Below, piece after piece: positions 47,574 to 57,875 of a stretch of DNA of 64,000 nt. The position numbers and the translations under genes are program-made. The stretch covers positions 164,888-228,887 of the forward strand of contig CAIZNI010000013.1 in assembly GCA_903934295.1 (NCBI GenBank). Reading direction: 5' to 3'. The notes below the pieces were generated by a model. It was not told where the DNA came from. It did not search any database and was given only the letters and a program-made list of their open reading frames with translations. Each line of letters begins with the position of its first letter. The stretch's first letter is position 1. Origin of the DNA: an uncultured beta proteobacterium. Lineage in GTDB: Bacteria; Pseudomonadota; Gammaproteobacteria; Burkholderiales; Burkholderiaceae_E.

Positions 47574-48296
47574 ATGCTTGCTTCGGTCCCCCAGCATTCC
47601 CTGCGCTTCGCATTCACCCGTCTGCTGGGCAATGCCGGGCAGGTGCGTGTCCTGCGGGTGCTCGGCCGCGCGGCGGGGCCGCTGGGCGTGTCGTCACTCG
47701 CCGCCGCCGCCGGCCTGACTCCGCAGGGGACGCGGATGGTGCTGGCCACGCTGGTGGCGCATCGTCTGGTGCGGGTTTTCGGCGCCGGGCGGGCTCGGCT
47801 CTATGCGATCGACTCCGCCCATCCGCTCGCAGCGGCGCTGGCCGATCTGTTCCGGCAGGAGCAGGTGCGCTGGGAACGGCTGATGCTGGCGCTGCGCGGC
47901 CTGATGAACCGCCACCGGGTGGTGAAGGCCGCGTGGTGTCGGGGCCGGCCCGCGAGCGAATCGGACGAATCACCCGACGCGCTCGACATCGTGGTGGTGA
48001 CGGCATCCTTGCCGCTCGACGGCTCGACCGCCGCCCCAGCCAGGCGGGCGGTGCCGCCCGTCCGGGCAACGCTCGCCGTCATCGAAAGCGCGCTGGCCGA
48101 ACTGGATGCCCGCCATTTCACCCGCTCCCGCCTGGCGGCGTTTCCGATCGATCGCCTGGCGGTGCTCGCCGCCGACGGGCGCTGGTGGAACGATCTGATC
48201 GCCGATGCCCAGGTCCTCAAGGGCGGCGATCCGGCGCTCCTGCCAACGCGGGCCCGGCCCGCGTTGCAGAGCAGCCTGTTTGCACCGACAGGCTGA
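47574..48296 (+). CDS. Winged-helix DNA-binding protein with degenerate nucleotidyltransferase-like C-terminus
   Basis: 240 residues from the ATG at 47574. Residues ~10-85 form a winged helix: LRVLGRAAGPLGVSSLAAAAGLTPQGTRMVLATLVAHRLVRVFGAGRARLYAID. After a linker, AAWCRGRPASESDESPDALDIVVVT sits where HTH-nucleotidyltransferase proteins have a GSxARG...SDIDLLVV active site. Here the Gly-Ser and the acidic pair are largely lost. A regulator that once carried, or mimics, a nucleotidyltransferase fold is my reading. It is alone between a cytochrome c and an acyl-CoA synthetase, with a palindrome in its leader. Confidence 0.68.
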   Translation: MLASVPQHSLRFAFTRLLGNAGQVRVLRVLGRAAGPLGVSSLAAAAGLTPQGTRMVLATLVAHRLVRVFGAGRARLYAIDSAHPLAAALADLFRQEQVRWERLMLALRGLMNRHRVVKAAWCRGRPASESDESPDALDIVVVTASLPLDGSTAAPARRAVPPVRATLAVIESALAELDARHFTRSRLAAFPIDRLAVLAADGRWWNDLIADAQVLKGGDPALLPTRARPALQSSLFAPTG

Positions 48297-48413
48297 TCCC
48301 GACTGCGCGTCATCCCCCGGAACGACGTCTTCGGGTTACCGGGAATCCGGCCCAGGCTGCGTGCTAACCTCGTCAGCCCCTTTCGCCTCTGGTCCTTCCT
48401 CGGAGACACCGCC

Positions 48414-50018
48414 ATGCCCCTGACCGAATCCCACGTCACCGGTCCCGCCGAACCGCCGATTCGCGACCTCACGCTCGGGGAACTGCTGGCCTGGGCGGCA
48501 CAGACCACGCCGCAGCGTCTGGCTCTGGTGACCGGGCAGAGCGCCCCCGCACCGCGGCAGTGGACCTACGCGCAACTGCACGAGGAGGCGCTGCGCACCG
48601 CGCGCGCGCTGACCACCCGGTTCCGGCCGGGCGAACGGGTCGCGATCTGGGCGCCCAACGTGCCCGAGTGGATCATGATGGAGTTCGGCGCAGCGATGGC
48701 CGGCCTGGTGCTGGTCACCGTCAACCCGGGTTTCCGGGCTGCCGAGGTGGCCTATGTGCTCAAGCAGTCGCGGGCGGCGGGCATCGTGGTCGTCGAAGGC
48801 TTTCGCGGCAATCCGATGCGCGCCACCGTCGAGGAAATTGCCCCGGGCTGCCCCGAACTGCGCGAAATCATCCGAATCGAGCAGTGGGACGCCTTTGTCG
48901 CGGCCGGCGACGATGCGTCGATCGCGCTGCCCACGGTCCGATCGGACGATCCGGTGATGATCCAGTACACCTCCGGGACCACCGGTTTCCCGAAGGGCGC
49001 GCTGCTGCACCACCGGGGTCTGGTGAACAACGGCGCGCACACCATGGCCCGGATGGGCGTGGCCGATGGCGCGGTCTGGGTCACCACCATGCCGCTGTTC
49101 CACACCGGCGGCTGCGTGCTCTGCGTGCTGGGTGCGGTGGCCATGCGGGCCACCCAGGTGCTGGTCGAAGCCTTCGATGCCGGTCTGGTGCTCGATCTGA
49201 TCGGCCGCTATCGCGCCAATGCGCTGCTGGCGGTGCCAACCATGCTGATTGCCCTGATGGAGCATCCCGCTTTTGCGACCACCGACCTTTCGTCGATCCG
49301 GTCGATCTGCTCGGGCGGCTCGACAGTGCCCGCCTCGCTGGTGGTGGCGCTGGAGGAGCGTCTGGGCGCCGAGTTCACCATCGTCTTCGGTCAGACCGAG
49401 TGCTCGCCGGTGGCCTCGATGACCCGTCCGGACGACAGCGTGGCCGACAAGGCCGGCACGATCGGACCGCCCATGCCGCACGCCGAGGTGCGCATCGTCG
49501 ATCCCGCCACGGGCGCCACGCTGCCGATCGGCCAGATCGGCGAGTACCTCACCCGGGGCTATCACGTGATGCTGGGCTATTTCGAGATGCCCGAGGCCAC
49601 CGCGGCCGCGATCGATGCCGACGGCTGGCTGCACACCGGCGATCTGTGCGCGATGGACGCGCGCGGTTATTGCACCGTGGAAGGTCGTCTGAAGGACATG
49701 ATCATCCGCGGCGGCGAGAACATCTATCCGCGAGAACTCGAGGAACTGCTGTTTCGCCACCCGGCGGTGGCCGAGGTCGCGGTGGTCGGTCTGCCGGACG
49801 AGCGATGGGGCGAAGAGGTCGCCGCGTTCATCCGCCCGGCGCCCGGCACCTTCGTCGACAAGGACGCACTGTTCGCCTATGTGCGCGAGCATCTCGCCCC
49901 CCACAAGACACCGCGCCGCTGGTATGCGATGCAGTCGTTTCCGCTGACCGGTTCGGGCAAGATCCAGAAGTTCCGCCTGCGCGAGATGTGCGGGGCAGGG
50001 GAACTGTCCGAACTCTGA
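48414..50018 (+). CDS. Acyl-CoA synthetase (AMP-forming), class I adenylate-forming family
   Basis: 534 residues. The P-loop-like adenylation motif is MIQYTSGTTGFPKGALLHHRG, the acyl-binding region is TTMPLFHTGGC, then FGQTECSP, WLHTGDLCAMDARGYCTVEGRLKDMIIRGGENIYP (hinge) and the catalytic Lys in LTGSGKIQKFRLRE. Length and motifs fit medium- or long-chain fatty acyl-CoA or related aryl-CoA ligases; the substrate is not resolved. It is followed 27 bp later by a phosphatase gene on the same strand. Confidence 0.93.
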   Translation: MPLTESHVTGPAEPPIRDLTLGELLAWAAQTTPQRLALVTGQSAPAPRQWTYAQLHEEALRTARALTTRFRPGERVAIWAPNVPEWIMMEFGAAMAGLVLVTVNPGFRAAEVAYVLKQSRAAGIVVVEGFRGNPMRATVEEIAPGCPELREIIRIEQWDAFVAAGDDASIALPTVRSDDPVMIQYTSGTTGFPKGALLHHRGLVNNGAHTMARMGVADGAVWVTTMPLFHTGGCVLCVLGAVAMRATQVLVEAFDAGLVLDLIGRYRANALLAVPTMLIALMEHPAFATTDLSSIRSICSGGSTVPASLVVALEERLGAEFTIVFGQTECSPVASMTRPDDSVADKAGTIGPPMPHAEVRIVDPATGATLPIGQIGEYLTRGYHVMLGYFEMPEATAAAIDADGWLHTGDLCAMDARGYCTVEGRLKDMIIRGGENIYPRELEELLFRHPAVAEVAVVGLPDERWGEEVAAFIRPAPGTFVDKDALFAYVREHLAPHKTPRRWYAMQSFPLTGSGKIQKFRLREMCGAGELSEL

Positions 50019-50045
50019 CAACCGTCTTCACCAGAATGCGATGCC

Positions 50046-50831
50046 ATGCCTGATTCCCTGACTCCTCCCGCCGACTCACGATCGGGTCAAGCAACCCCCA
50101 GCCGCTCTCTGAGCCTGGCCGGCGCGACCAATTTCCGCGATCTCGGCGGCTACCGAGGGCAGGGCGGGCGCACGGTGCGCTGGCGGCGCCTGTTCCGCTC
50201 CGATCACCTGGCGGGGCTCACCGAGGCGGATCGCGCCGTGCTGGGCAGCCTCGGCATCGGGCGCAGCGTTGATTTCCGAGGCGTCCAGGAGCGTGCCGCG
50301 ACCGCCTTCGATCTGCCGGGCATGACCCAGCACTCGCTGCCGATCGAGCCCACCGTGGTGCAGAACGTGCGCAGCCTGATCGAGCCGGGGCGCGATCTGA
50401 CTGCGCTCGATGCGATCGGGGTGATGCAGCAGACCTACCGGGCCTTCGTGCTGGGCAACTCGCACCGATTCGGCGAACTGTTCGCCCATCTGCTTGCCGA
50501 CGATTCGCCGCTGGTGTTCCATTGCACCGCGGGCAAGGACCGGACCGGCTTCGCCGCGGCGCTGATCCTGCTGGCGCTGGAGGTGCCGCGTCCGGTGGTG
50601 ATGGCCGACTTCCTGCTGACCAACGAACTGTACCGACGCTCATCGGCCACGCCGCCGCCCGATCTGCCGCAGGCGGTGCTCGAGGTGCTCTGGAAGGTGC
50701 AAGCTGGCTTTCTCGAGGCGGCCCTTCGGGAGGTCGATGTCGAGCGGGGTGGCATTGACGCGTATCTGGCCACGCTGGGGGTGGGTCCGCGGGAGCGTGA
50801 GCACCTGCGCCAGCGTTACCTCGAGGGCTGA
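50046..50831 (+). CDS. Tyrosine-protein phosphatase (Y_phosphatase3/IphP-type)
   Basis: 261 residues. The N-terminal marker GATNFRDLGGYRGQGGRTVRWRRLFRSDHLAGLT and the Cys-loop VFHCTAGKDRTGFAAALILLALEVP (CX5R: CTAGKDR) define the bacterial IphP-like dual-specificity phosphatases. Substrates may be phosphotyrosine proteins or phosphoinositides. No signal peptide is visible. It follows the acyl-CoA synthetase closely, perhaps as an operon partner by position only. Confidence 0.92.
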   Translation: MPDSLTPPADSRSGQATPSRSLSLAGATNFRDLGGYRGQGGRTVRWRRLFRSDHLAGLTEADRAVLGSLGIGRSVDFRGVQERAATAFDLPGMTQHSLPIEPTVVQNVRSLIEPGRDLTALDAIGVMQQTYRAFVLGNSHRFGELFAHLLADDSPLVFHCTAGKDRTGFAAALILLALEVPRPVVMADFLLTNELYRRSSATPPPDLPQAVLEVLWKVQAGFLEAALREVDVERGGIDAYLATLGVGPREREHLRQRYLEG

Positions 50832-50871
50832 TCGCCGGGTTCGGCGGCGCTGAGGTCTCGGTCGGGTGGCG

Positions 50872-50925
50872 GGGTGGCTGGGTGGCTGGGTGGCTGGGTG
50901 GCTGGGTGGCCGTGTGGCCGTGTGC
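50872..50925. repeat. 8-bp tandem repeat
   Basis: GGGTGGCT four times without mismatch (50872-50903), followed by two variant units ending in GGCC and a partial unit. It lies 40 bp downstream of the phosphatase stop. Not coding in any frame I can support. Confidence 0.93.
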
Positions 50926-50970
50926 TGAGGGCACCGGCGCTGCACGGCCGGCGCGCACCGGCATTCCCTT

Positions 50971-51002
50971 GCGCATTAGTTTACATAATACACATTATGC
51001 GC
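50971..51002. promoter_or_regulatory. AT-rich nested inverted repeats in intergenic region
   Basis: CATAAT-ACAC-ATTATG (50984-50999) is a perfect repeat nested within GCGCAT (50971-50976) and ATGCGC (50997-51002). It forms an AT-rich island in GC-rich surroundings between the phosphatase and ankyrin genes, both of which end here. A 25-codon frame starts at 50997, but nothing supports its being a gene. Confidence 0.45.
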
Positions 51003-51070
51003 ATATTGAAAGGTATGAGTCGAGATCGATCAACCGTGCTTCGCCTCGGTCGTTCCGCCACCTCACGTCC

Positions 51071-51859
51071 CTAGCGATTCCCCGGCAATCGGTTTCCGGG
51101 CGTCGCTGCCGGCGCTGTTACCGGCGCTGTTACCGGCGCTGTTACCGGTGCAGTGACCGGTGCAGTGACCGGTGCAGCCACCGGTGCCGCCTGCGTGCCA
51201 TACCGCCGCAGATACTCGCTTGCCTTGGCGGCCATCCACTGCGCGTTGGTCTCATCGCCGCGCCGCAGGAAATACTCGGGTGCGCCCAATCCCGCCTGGT
51301 TGCGCAGACTCGGATCGGCACCCTGTTCAACCAGGTAGCGCGCCAGCGTGGGCCGCCCCTCGCGGGCGGCCATCATCAGCGGCGTCGTCCCGTTCGCGGA
51401 CGCGGTGTCGATGTAGGCATGGTTTTCCAGCAGCCAGGCGGCCATCTCCATCTGTCCGGCGCTGGCCGCGTAATGAAGCGGTGTCCAGCCCGGCATGTTG
51501 ACCAGCGCGCCGCGCTTGAGCAGCGCGCGCGCCACCTCGAGGTTGCCCTGCAGCACCGCGTACATCAGCGCGGTCTCACCCTGTTCGTTGCGGATGTTGA
51601 CATCGGTCAAAGGTGACTCGAGCAGCACCTGCAGCGACTTGAATGACTGCTCGCGCGCCGCCATCACGACCGCCGGACCTTTTTCCGGGTCCACCGCATT
51701 GGACGACACGCCGCGAACCAGCAGCTTGCGCACGGTGGTGATCTCATCGAGTGCCAGCGCCTCGAAGAGTTCACGTTCGCCCGGCTCACGTGCCGCGAGC
51801 GGCCCGCCCGCGAGCGTCAGCAGGGCGATCAACAGCGTGAGCGCACGCCGGAAAATCAT
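51071..51859 (-). CDS. Exported ankyrin-repeat protein with Ala-Pro-Val-Thr repeat tail
   Basis: 262 residues from the ATG at 51859 (a GTG at 51880, inside tatD, is possible). A signal peptide (IFRRALTLLIALLTLAGGPLAA) points to the periplasm. Four to five ankyrin repeats follow, for example DVNIRNEQGETALMYAVLQGNLEVARALLKRGA and GWTPLHYAASAGQMEMAAWLLENHA. The C-terminus is a run of APVT units encoded by about six and a half 12-bp repeats (51109-51191). Probably a protein-binding scaffold. It directly follows tatD (1 bp) at the end of the mltG-tmk-holB-pilZ-tatD run. Confidence 0.88.
   Translation of the reverse strand: MIFRRALTLLIALLTLAGGPLAAREPGERELFEALALDEITTVRKLLVRGVSSNAVDPEKGPAVVMAAREQSFKSLQVLLESPLTDVNIRNEQGETALMYAVLQGNLEVARALLKRGALVNMPGWTPLHYAASAGQMEMAAWLLENHAYIDTASANGTTPLMMAAREGRPTLARYLVEQGADPSLRNQAGLGAPEYFLRRGDETNAQWMAAKASEYLRRYGTQAAPVAAPVTAPVTAPVTAPVTAPVTAPAATPGNRLPGNR
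51109..51191. repeat. 12-bp in-frame tandem repeat in the ankyrin gene
   Basis: Three perfect copies of CCGGCGCTGTTA are followed by CCGGTGCAGTGA twice and diverging units. On the minus strand these encode Ala-Pro-Val-Thr. The 12-bp period keeps the frame, so copy-number change alters only tail length. Confidence 0.93.
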
Positions 51860-51860
51860 G

Positions 51861-52646
51861 TCAAACGACTTCAAGTTCACTTTCCATCACTTTGAATAAA
51901 CGAAGAAAATTATCCGTCGTCACTTTTTCGATGTGCTCGAGACTGACGCCCCGCAGCTGTGCCAGCAGCCGGGCCACTTCCGGTACGAATGACGGCTCGT
52001 TCGTGCGTCCCCGATGCGGTACCGGCGCCAGATAGGGCGAGTCGGTCTCGATCAGCAGCTGTGAATCGGGCACCTGCAGCGCCACTTCGCGCAGCGCCTG
52101 CGCGCTCTTGAAAGTGACGATTCCGGAGAACGAGATGCAGAACCCCATCTCGATTGAAGCGCGCGCGGTGGGCCAGTCCTCGGTAAAGCAGTGCATCACG
52201 CCGCCAGCGGCGCTGGCGCCCTCCTCCGCCATGATTCGCAGCGTGTCTTCCGAGGCTTTGCGGGTGTGGATGACCAGCGGCATCCCGACTTCGCGGGCCG
52301 CTCGGATGTGGACGCGGAAGCGTTCGCGCTGCCAGCTCAGGTCGCCGGTCAGTCGGTAGTAGTCGAGGCCGGTTTCGCCGATGGCGCGGATCCGGGGGTG
52401 CGCGGCCAGCTTGACCAGGGTCGCGACGTCGGGTTCCGGGGTGTCAGGGTAATCGGGATGCACGCCGACGGTGGCCCAGAGGTGCGGGTGGGTCTCGGCC
52501 AGCGCCAGTACCGCCGGAAAGTCGGGCAGGTTGACGCTGATGCACAGCGCGCCGCCGACCCGCGCCTCGCGCATGCGTGCGAGCAGCTGCGGCATCTGGT
52601 CGGCGAAGTCGGGAAAATCGAGGTGGCAGTGGGAGTCGACGAACAT
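51861..52646 (-). CDS. tatD: TatD-family metal-dependent DNase/hydrolase
   Basis: 261 residues from the ATG at 52646. Metal-binding motifs of the family in order: FVDSHCHLDF, AIGETGLDYYR, LVIHTRKA, GGVMHCFTED, and LLIETDSPYLAPVPHRGRTNEP. TatD proteins are 3'-5' exonucleases or deoxyribonucleases of the amidohydrolase superfamily. In beta-proteobacteria this gene commonly follows tmk, holB and pilZ, as here. Sequence upstream of 52646 lacks similarity and includes a repeat cluster. Confidence 0.95.
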   Translation of the reverse strand: MFVDSHCHLDFPDFADQMPQLLARMREARVGGALCISVNLPDFPAVLALAETHPHLWATVGVHPDYPDTPEPDVATLVKLAAHPRIRAIGETGLDYYRLTGDLSWQRERFRVHIRAAREVGMPLVIHTRKASEDTLRIMAEEGASAAGGVMHCFTEDWPTARASIEMGFCISFSGIVTFKSAQALREVALQVPDSQLLIETDSPYLAPVPHRGRTNEPSFVPEVARLLAQLRGVSLEHIEKVTTDNFLRLFKVMESELEVV

Positions 52647-52698
52647 GGACCGCAGTTTACCCCCGGTCCGGCGGTCGCCCCTTTGCCCGGCGTGCCCG

Positions 52699-52755
52699 TC
52701 AGAGGGCATGACCCTCAGAAGACGTGCCCCTCAGAGGGCGCCCCCCTCAGAGGGT
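52699..52755. repeat. Cluster of short CCCTCAGAGGG-type palindromes
   Basis: Four variants of a short quasi-palindrome (C/T)CAGAGGG with CCCTC before it: around 52699-52709, 52712-52719, 52727-52738 and 52744-52755. The last contains the pilZ stop. They lie in the 100 bp between pilZ and tatD and could form alternative hairpins in the mRNA. Confidence 0.7.
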
Positions 52756-53142
52756 GTGCGTCGGGCGCGGCGCGCTCAGCAGGGTCCCCAGCAGTGCCTC
52801 GATCTTGATCCGGGCCTGCTCGCCGGTCTCGTTGCTGGAAAACTGGATGCCGATGCCCTGCTGGCGTCCGGGCACGCCGGCCGGCGTGATCCAGCAGACC
52901 TTGCCGGGGATCGGTACCTTGGCCGGTTCATCGAGCAGGGTCAGGATCGCGTAGACCGCGTCGCCGAGCTGCGCTGGGCGGGTGGTCGGCACGAACAGGC
53001 CTCCGCCCTCGACGAAGTGCATGTAGGCCGACGACAGGGCGCCCTTTTCCTTGATCGCCAGCTGGATGACGCTGGGACGCAGCCCGGTGGCCGCATCGTT
53101 GGGCGGTGTGGCCGATTCGGTCCTCTGGTGGGGCTGCTCCAT
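52747..53142 (-). CDS. pilZ: PilZ-domain protein, type IV pilus PilZ type
   Basis: 131 residues. RPSVIQLAIKEKGALSSAYMHFVEGGGLFVPTTRPAQLGDAVYAILTLLDEPAKVPIPGKVCWITPAG followed by GIGIQFS matches the PilZ orthologue next to holB/tmk in beta- and gamma-proteobacteria. The c-di-GMP-binding RxxxR and D/NxSxxG motifs of receptor PilZ proteins are absent, as expected for the pilus-assembly PilZ that binds PilB and FimX. It lies 59 bp downstream of holB. Confidence 0.92.
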   Translation of the reverse strand: MEQPHQRTESATPPNDAATGLRPSVIQLAIKEKGALSSAYMHFVEGGGLFVPTTRPAQLGDAVYAILTLLDEPAKVPIPGKVCWITPAGVPGRQQGIGIQFSSNETGEQARIKIEALLGTLLSAPRPTHTL

Positions 53143-53201
53143 GAGCGTTGCGTCCTTGCAGTGAGTGAGCGCCGAATCCCGTCAGCGCGCCGGTGCGGTC
53201 A

Positions 53202-54230
53202 TCAAGCGGCCGCGAACATCGACTCGTAGCGCAACCACACCTCTTCGGCGAACAGCCGCGCATTCAGCGGATGCTCGAGGATCGGCGTCTGGCGGTTCAG
53301 CCAGCCGGCCATCTCGCCGATTCGGGGCAAAGAGGTCAGCCGGCCGAGCGTGCGCAGCCGTGGCGCCTGAGCGGGAAACCGAACCGGCGCCGCGCCGGCG
53401 CTGACCCGGCCCAGGTCCCCGATCCATGACTGCAGGAAAGGGACCCAGAGCGTGGGCGGCGTCGTGGCAAAGCCTTCGGCTGTCTTCAATACCGAATTCT
53501 CGGGGATCTGATCGCCGGCCAGTACCACCAGCCGATAGGCGGACGCCGCTGCGGGATCGGCGAAGGCCAACGCCCGCAGTGGGGCGCCATCGGCCAGCGC
53601 GAGCCATTGCGCCAGCATCGACTCCTCGCCCGGCAGCGCTTGCCGCAGCCAGGCGAGCGCCTGTGCGGGGGGCGGCGAAGCGACGGTAAACGGCACGCAG
53701 CGCGACCGCACCGTGGCTGGCAACGCACCCGCATTGCCGCAGACCAGCAGGAAGACGGTGTCGCCCGCCGGTTCCTCCAGCGTCTTGAGCAGGGCGTTGG
53801 CGGCAATGGCGTTCATCGATTCGGCTGGCTCGATCAGCACCAGCTTGTGCCCCGCCCGATGCGCGCCGATACCGACGAACCCGGCGAGCGCGCGGATCTG
53901 GTCGACCTTGATTTCGCGCCGGGCGCGTTCCGATCGGGAACCGCCCTCTTCTTCGGTCAGCGGCGAAACGCGCCGGAAATCGGGATGGTTGCCACTGGCG
54001 TACCAACCGCAGGCATCGCAGCGCTGGCAGGCCGATCCGTCGGGCCCCGGCGCCTCGCACAGCAGGCTCTGGGCGAACCGGTCGGCCAGCCAGCCCTTGC
54101 CGATGCCCCGGTGCCCGCGCAGCAGCAGCGCGTGCGGGAGGCTCTCGCGCATGGCGAGCAGCTTCAGCAGTGACCCGTCGAGCCAGGCGGGCCAGGTGCG
54201 CGCGTCGGACGCTGCCGCCGGCTCGGTCAT
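53202..54230 (-). CDS. holB: DNA polymerase III subunit delta prime
   Basis: 342 residues. AAA+ clamp-loader fold with a P-loop-like RGHRGIGKGW, a zinc-binding cluster CQRCDACGWYASGNHPDF, IRALAGFVGIGAHRAGHKLVLIEPAESMNAIAANALLKTLEEP, and the SRC motif in VRSRCVPF. It is part of the sliding-clamp loader. It follows tmk after a 46-bp AT-rich gap containing TTAATTAA (54264-54271), so it may have its own promoter. Confidence 0.94.
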   Translation of the reverse strand: MTEPAAASDARTWPAWLDGSLLKLLAMRESLPHALLLRGHRGIGKGWLADRFAQSLLCEAPGPDGSACQRCDACGWYASGNHPDFRRVSPLTEEEGGSRSERARREIKVDQIRALAGFVGIGAHRAGHKLVLIEPAESMNAIAANALLKTLEEPAGDTVFLLVCGNAGALPATVRSRCVPFTVASPPPAQALAWLRQALPGEESMLAQWLALADGAPLRALAFADPAAASAYRLVVLAGDQIPENSVLKTAEGFATTPPTLWVPFLQSWIGDLGRVSAGAAPVRFPAQAPRLRTLGRLTSLPRIGEMAGWLNRQTPILEHPLNARLFAEEVWLRYESMFAAA

Positions 54231-54276
54231 CGATTCTTGCTCCAGTCGATTCGATAAATCACTTTAATTAACCGTC

Positions 54277-57059
<2,783 letters not shown>

Positions 57060-57071
57060 GCGCGGCGCGCG

Positions 57072-57875
57072 ATGTGCCTGATTGCCTTTGCCCTCGATGC
57101 GCATCCGCACTACCGGCTGGTGCTGGCAGGCAACCGCGACGAGTTCTATCACCGGCCTGCCGAACCCGCCGCCTGGTGGTCCGATGAGCCGGGGGTGCTG
57201 GCGGGGCGCGACGCCCAGGCGCAGGGCACCTGGCTGGGGATCCATCGCAGCGGGCGCATCGCCGCGCTCACCAATGTGCGCGAAGGGGGGCGGCCCAGTC
57301 CGCCCGGCCTGTCGCGCGGCGCCCTGCCCTGCGATTTCCTGAGAGGCAACGCCTCACCGATCGAGCATGCCGAGCGGCTTGCCGACAACCCCCGCTCCCG
57401 ATCGGCCGACTACGCCGGCTTCAATCTGCTGATGTTCCAGCTCGACCGGGCCGGTGCGCAAGCCGGCTGGATGAGCAATCGCCACCCGACACCGCGCACC
57501 CTGGTCGCCGGCGTTCATGGGCTGTCGAATCACCTGCTCGACACCCCGTGGCCCAAGGTGACCGGCCTGAAGGCGGCAGTGCAGCAGGCGCTGACGGCGC
57601 CCGGACCGGCGAGCCTCGAGTCGCAGCTGTTCGCGGCGCTGGCCGATGCCCGGGAAGCGCCGGACGAGCACCTGCCCGGTACCGGACTGCCGATCGAGCG
57701 CGAGCGTCTGTTGTCGGCCGCCTTCATCCGATCGCCCGATTACGGGACCCGGGCCTCGACGGTGCTGCTGGTCGGGCGCGATGGCTCGGTCGAACTCATC
57801 GAGCGCAGCTGGGACAGCCCGGGCCCCTCGGCGCCGCGCTGGCAGGAGCGCCGGCACGGATTCAGTCTCGACTGA
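57072..57875 (+). CDS. NRDE/TANGO2-family protein
   Basis: 267 residues. The family opens with MCLIAFALDAHPHYRLVLAGNRDEFYHRPAEPAAWW, containing Cys2 and the NRDE motif, then WLGIHRSGRIAALTNVREGG, GFNLLMFQ, GVHGLSNHLLDTPWPKV and YGTRASTVLLVGRDGSVELIERSW. TANGO2 relatives have been linked to haem or acyl-CoA handling in other organisms; the bacterial role is unclear. The 3' end overlaps the convergent GNAT-hydrolase gene by 14 bp. Confidence 0.93.
   Translation: MCLIAFALDAHPHYRLVLAGNRDEFYHRPAEPAAWWSDEPGVLAGRDAQAQGTWLGIHRSGRIAALTNVREGGRPSPPGLSRGALPCDFLRGNASPIEHAERLADNPRSRSADYAGFNLLMFQLDRAGAQAGWMSNRHPTPRTLVAGVHGLSNHLLDTPWPKVTGLKAAVQQALTAPGPASLESQLFAALADAREAPDEHLPGTGLPIERERLLSAAFIRSPDYGTRASTVLLVGRDGSVELIERSWDSPGPSAPRWQERRHGFSLD

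Noticed and set aside
50997..51074. A 25-codon gene in the AT-rich island
   Set aside because: AAAGG is 1-2 bp from the internal ATG and there is no good site for the first; no similarity or conserved context, so it is left as a note only.
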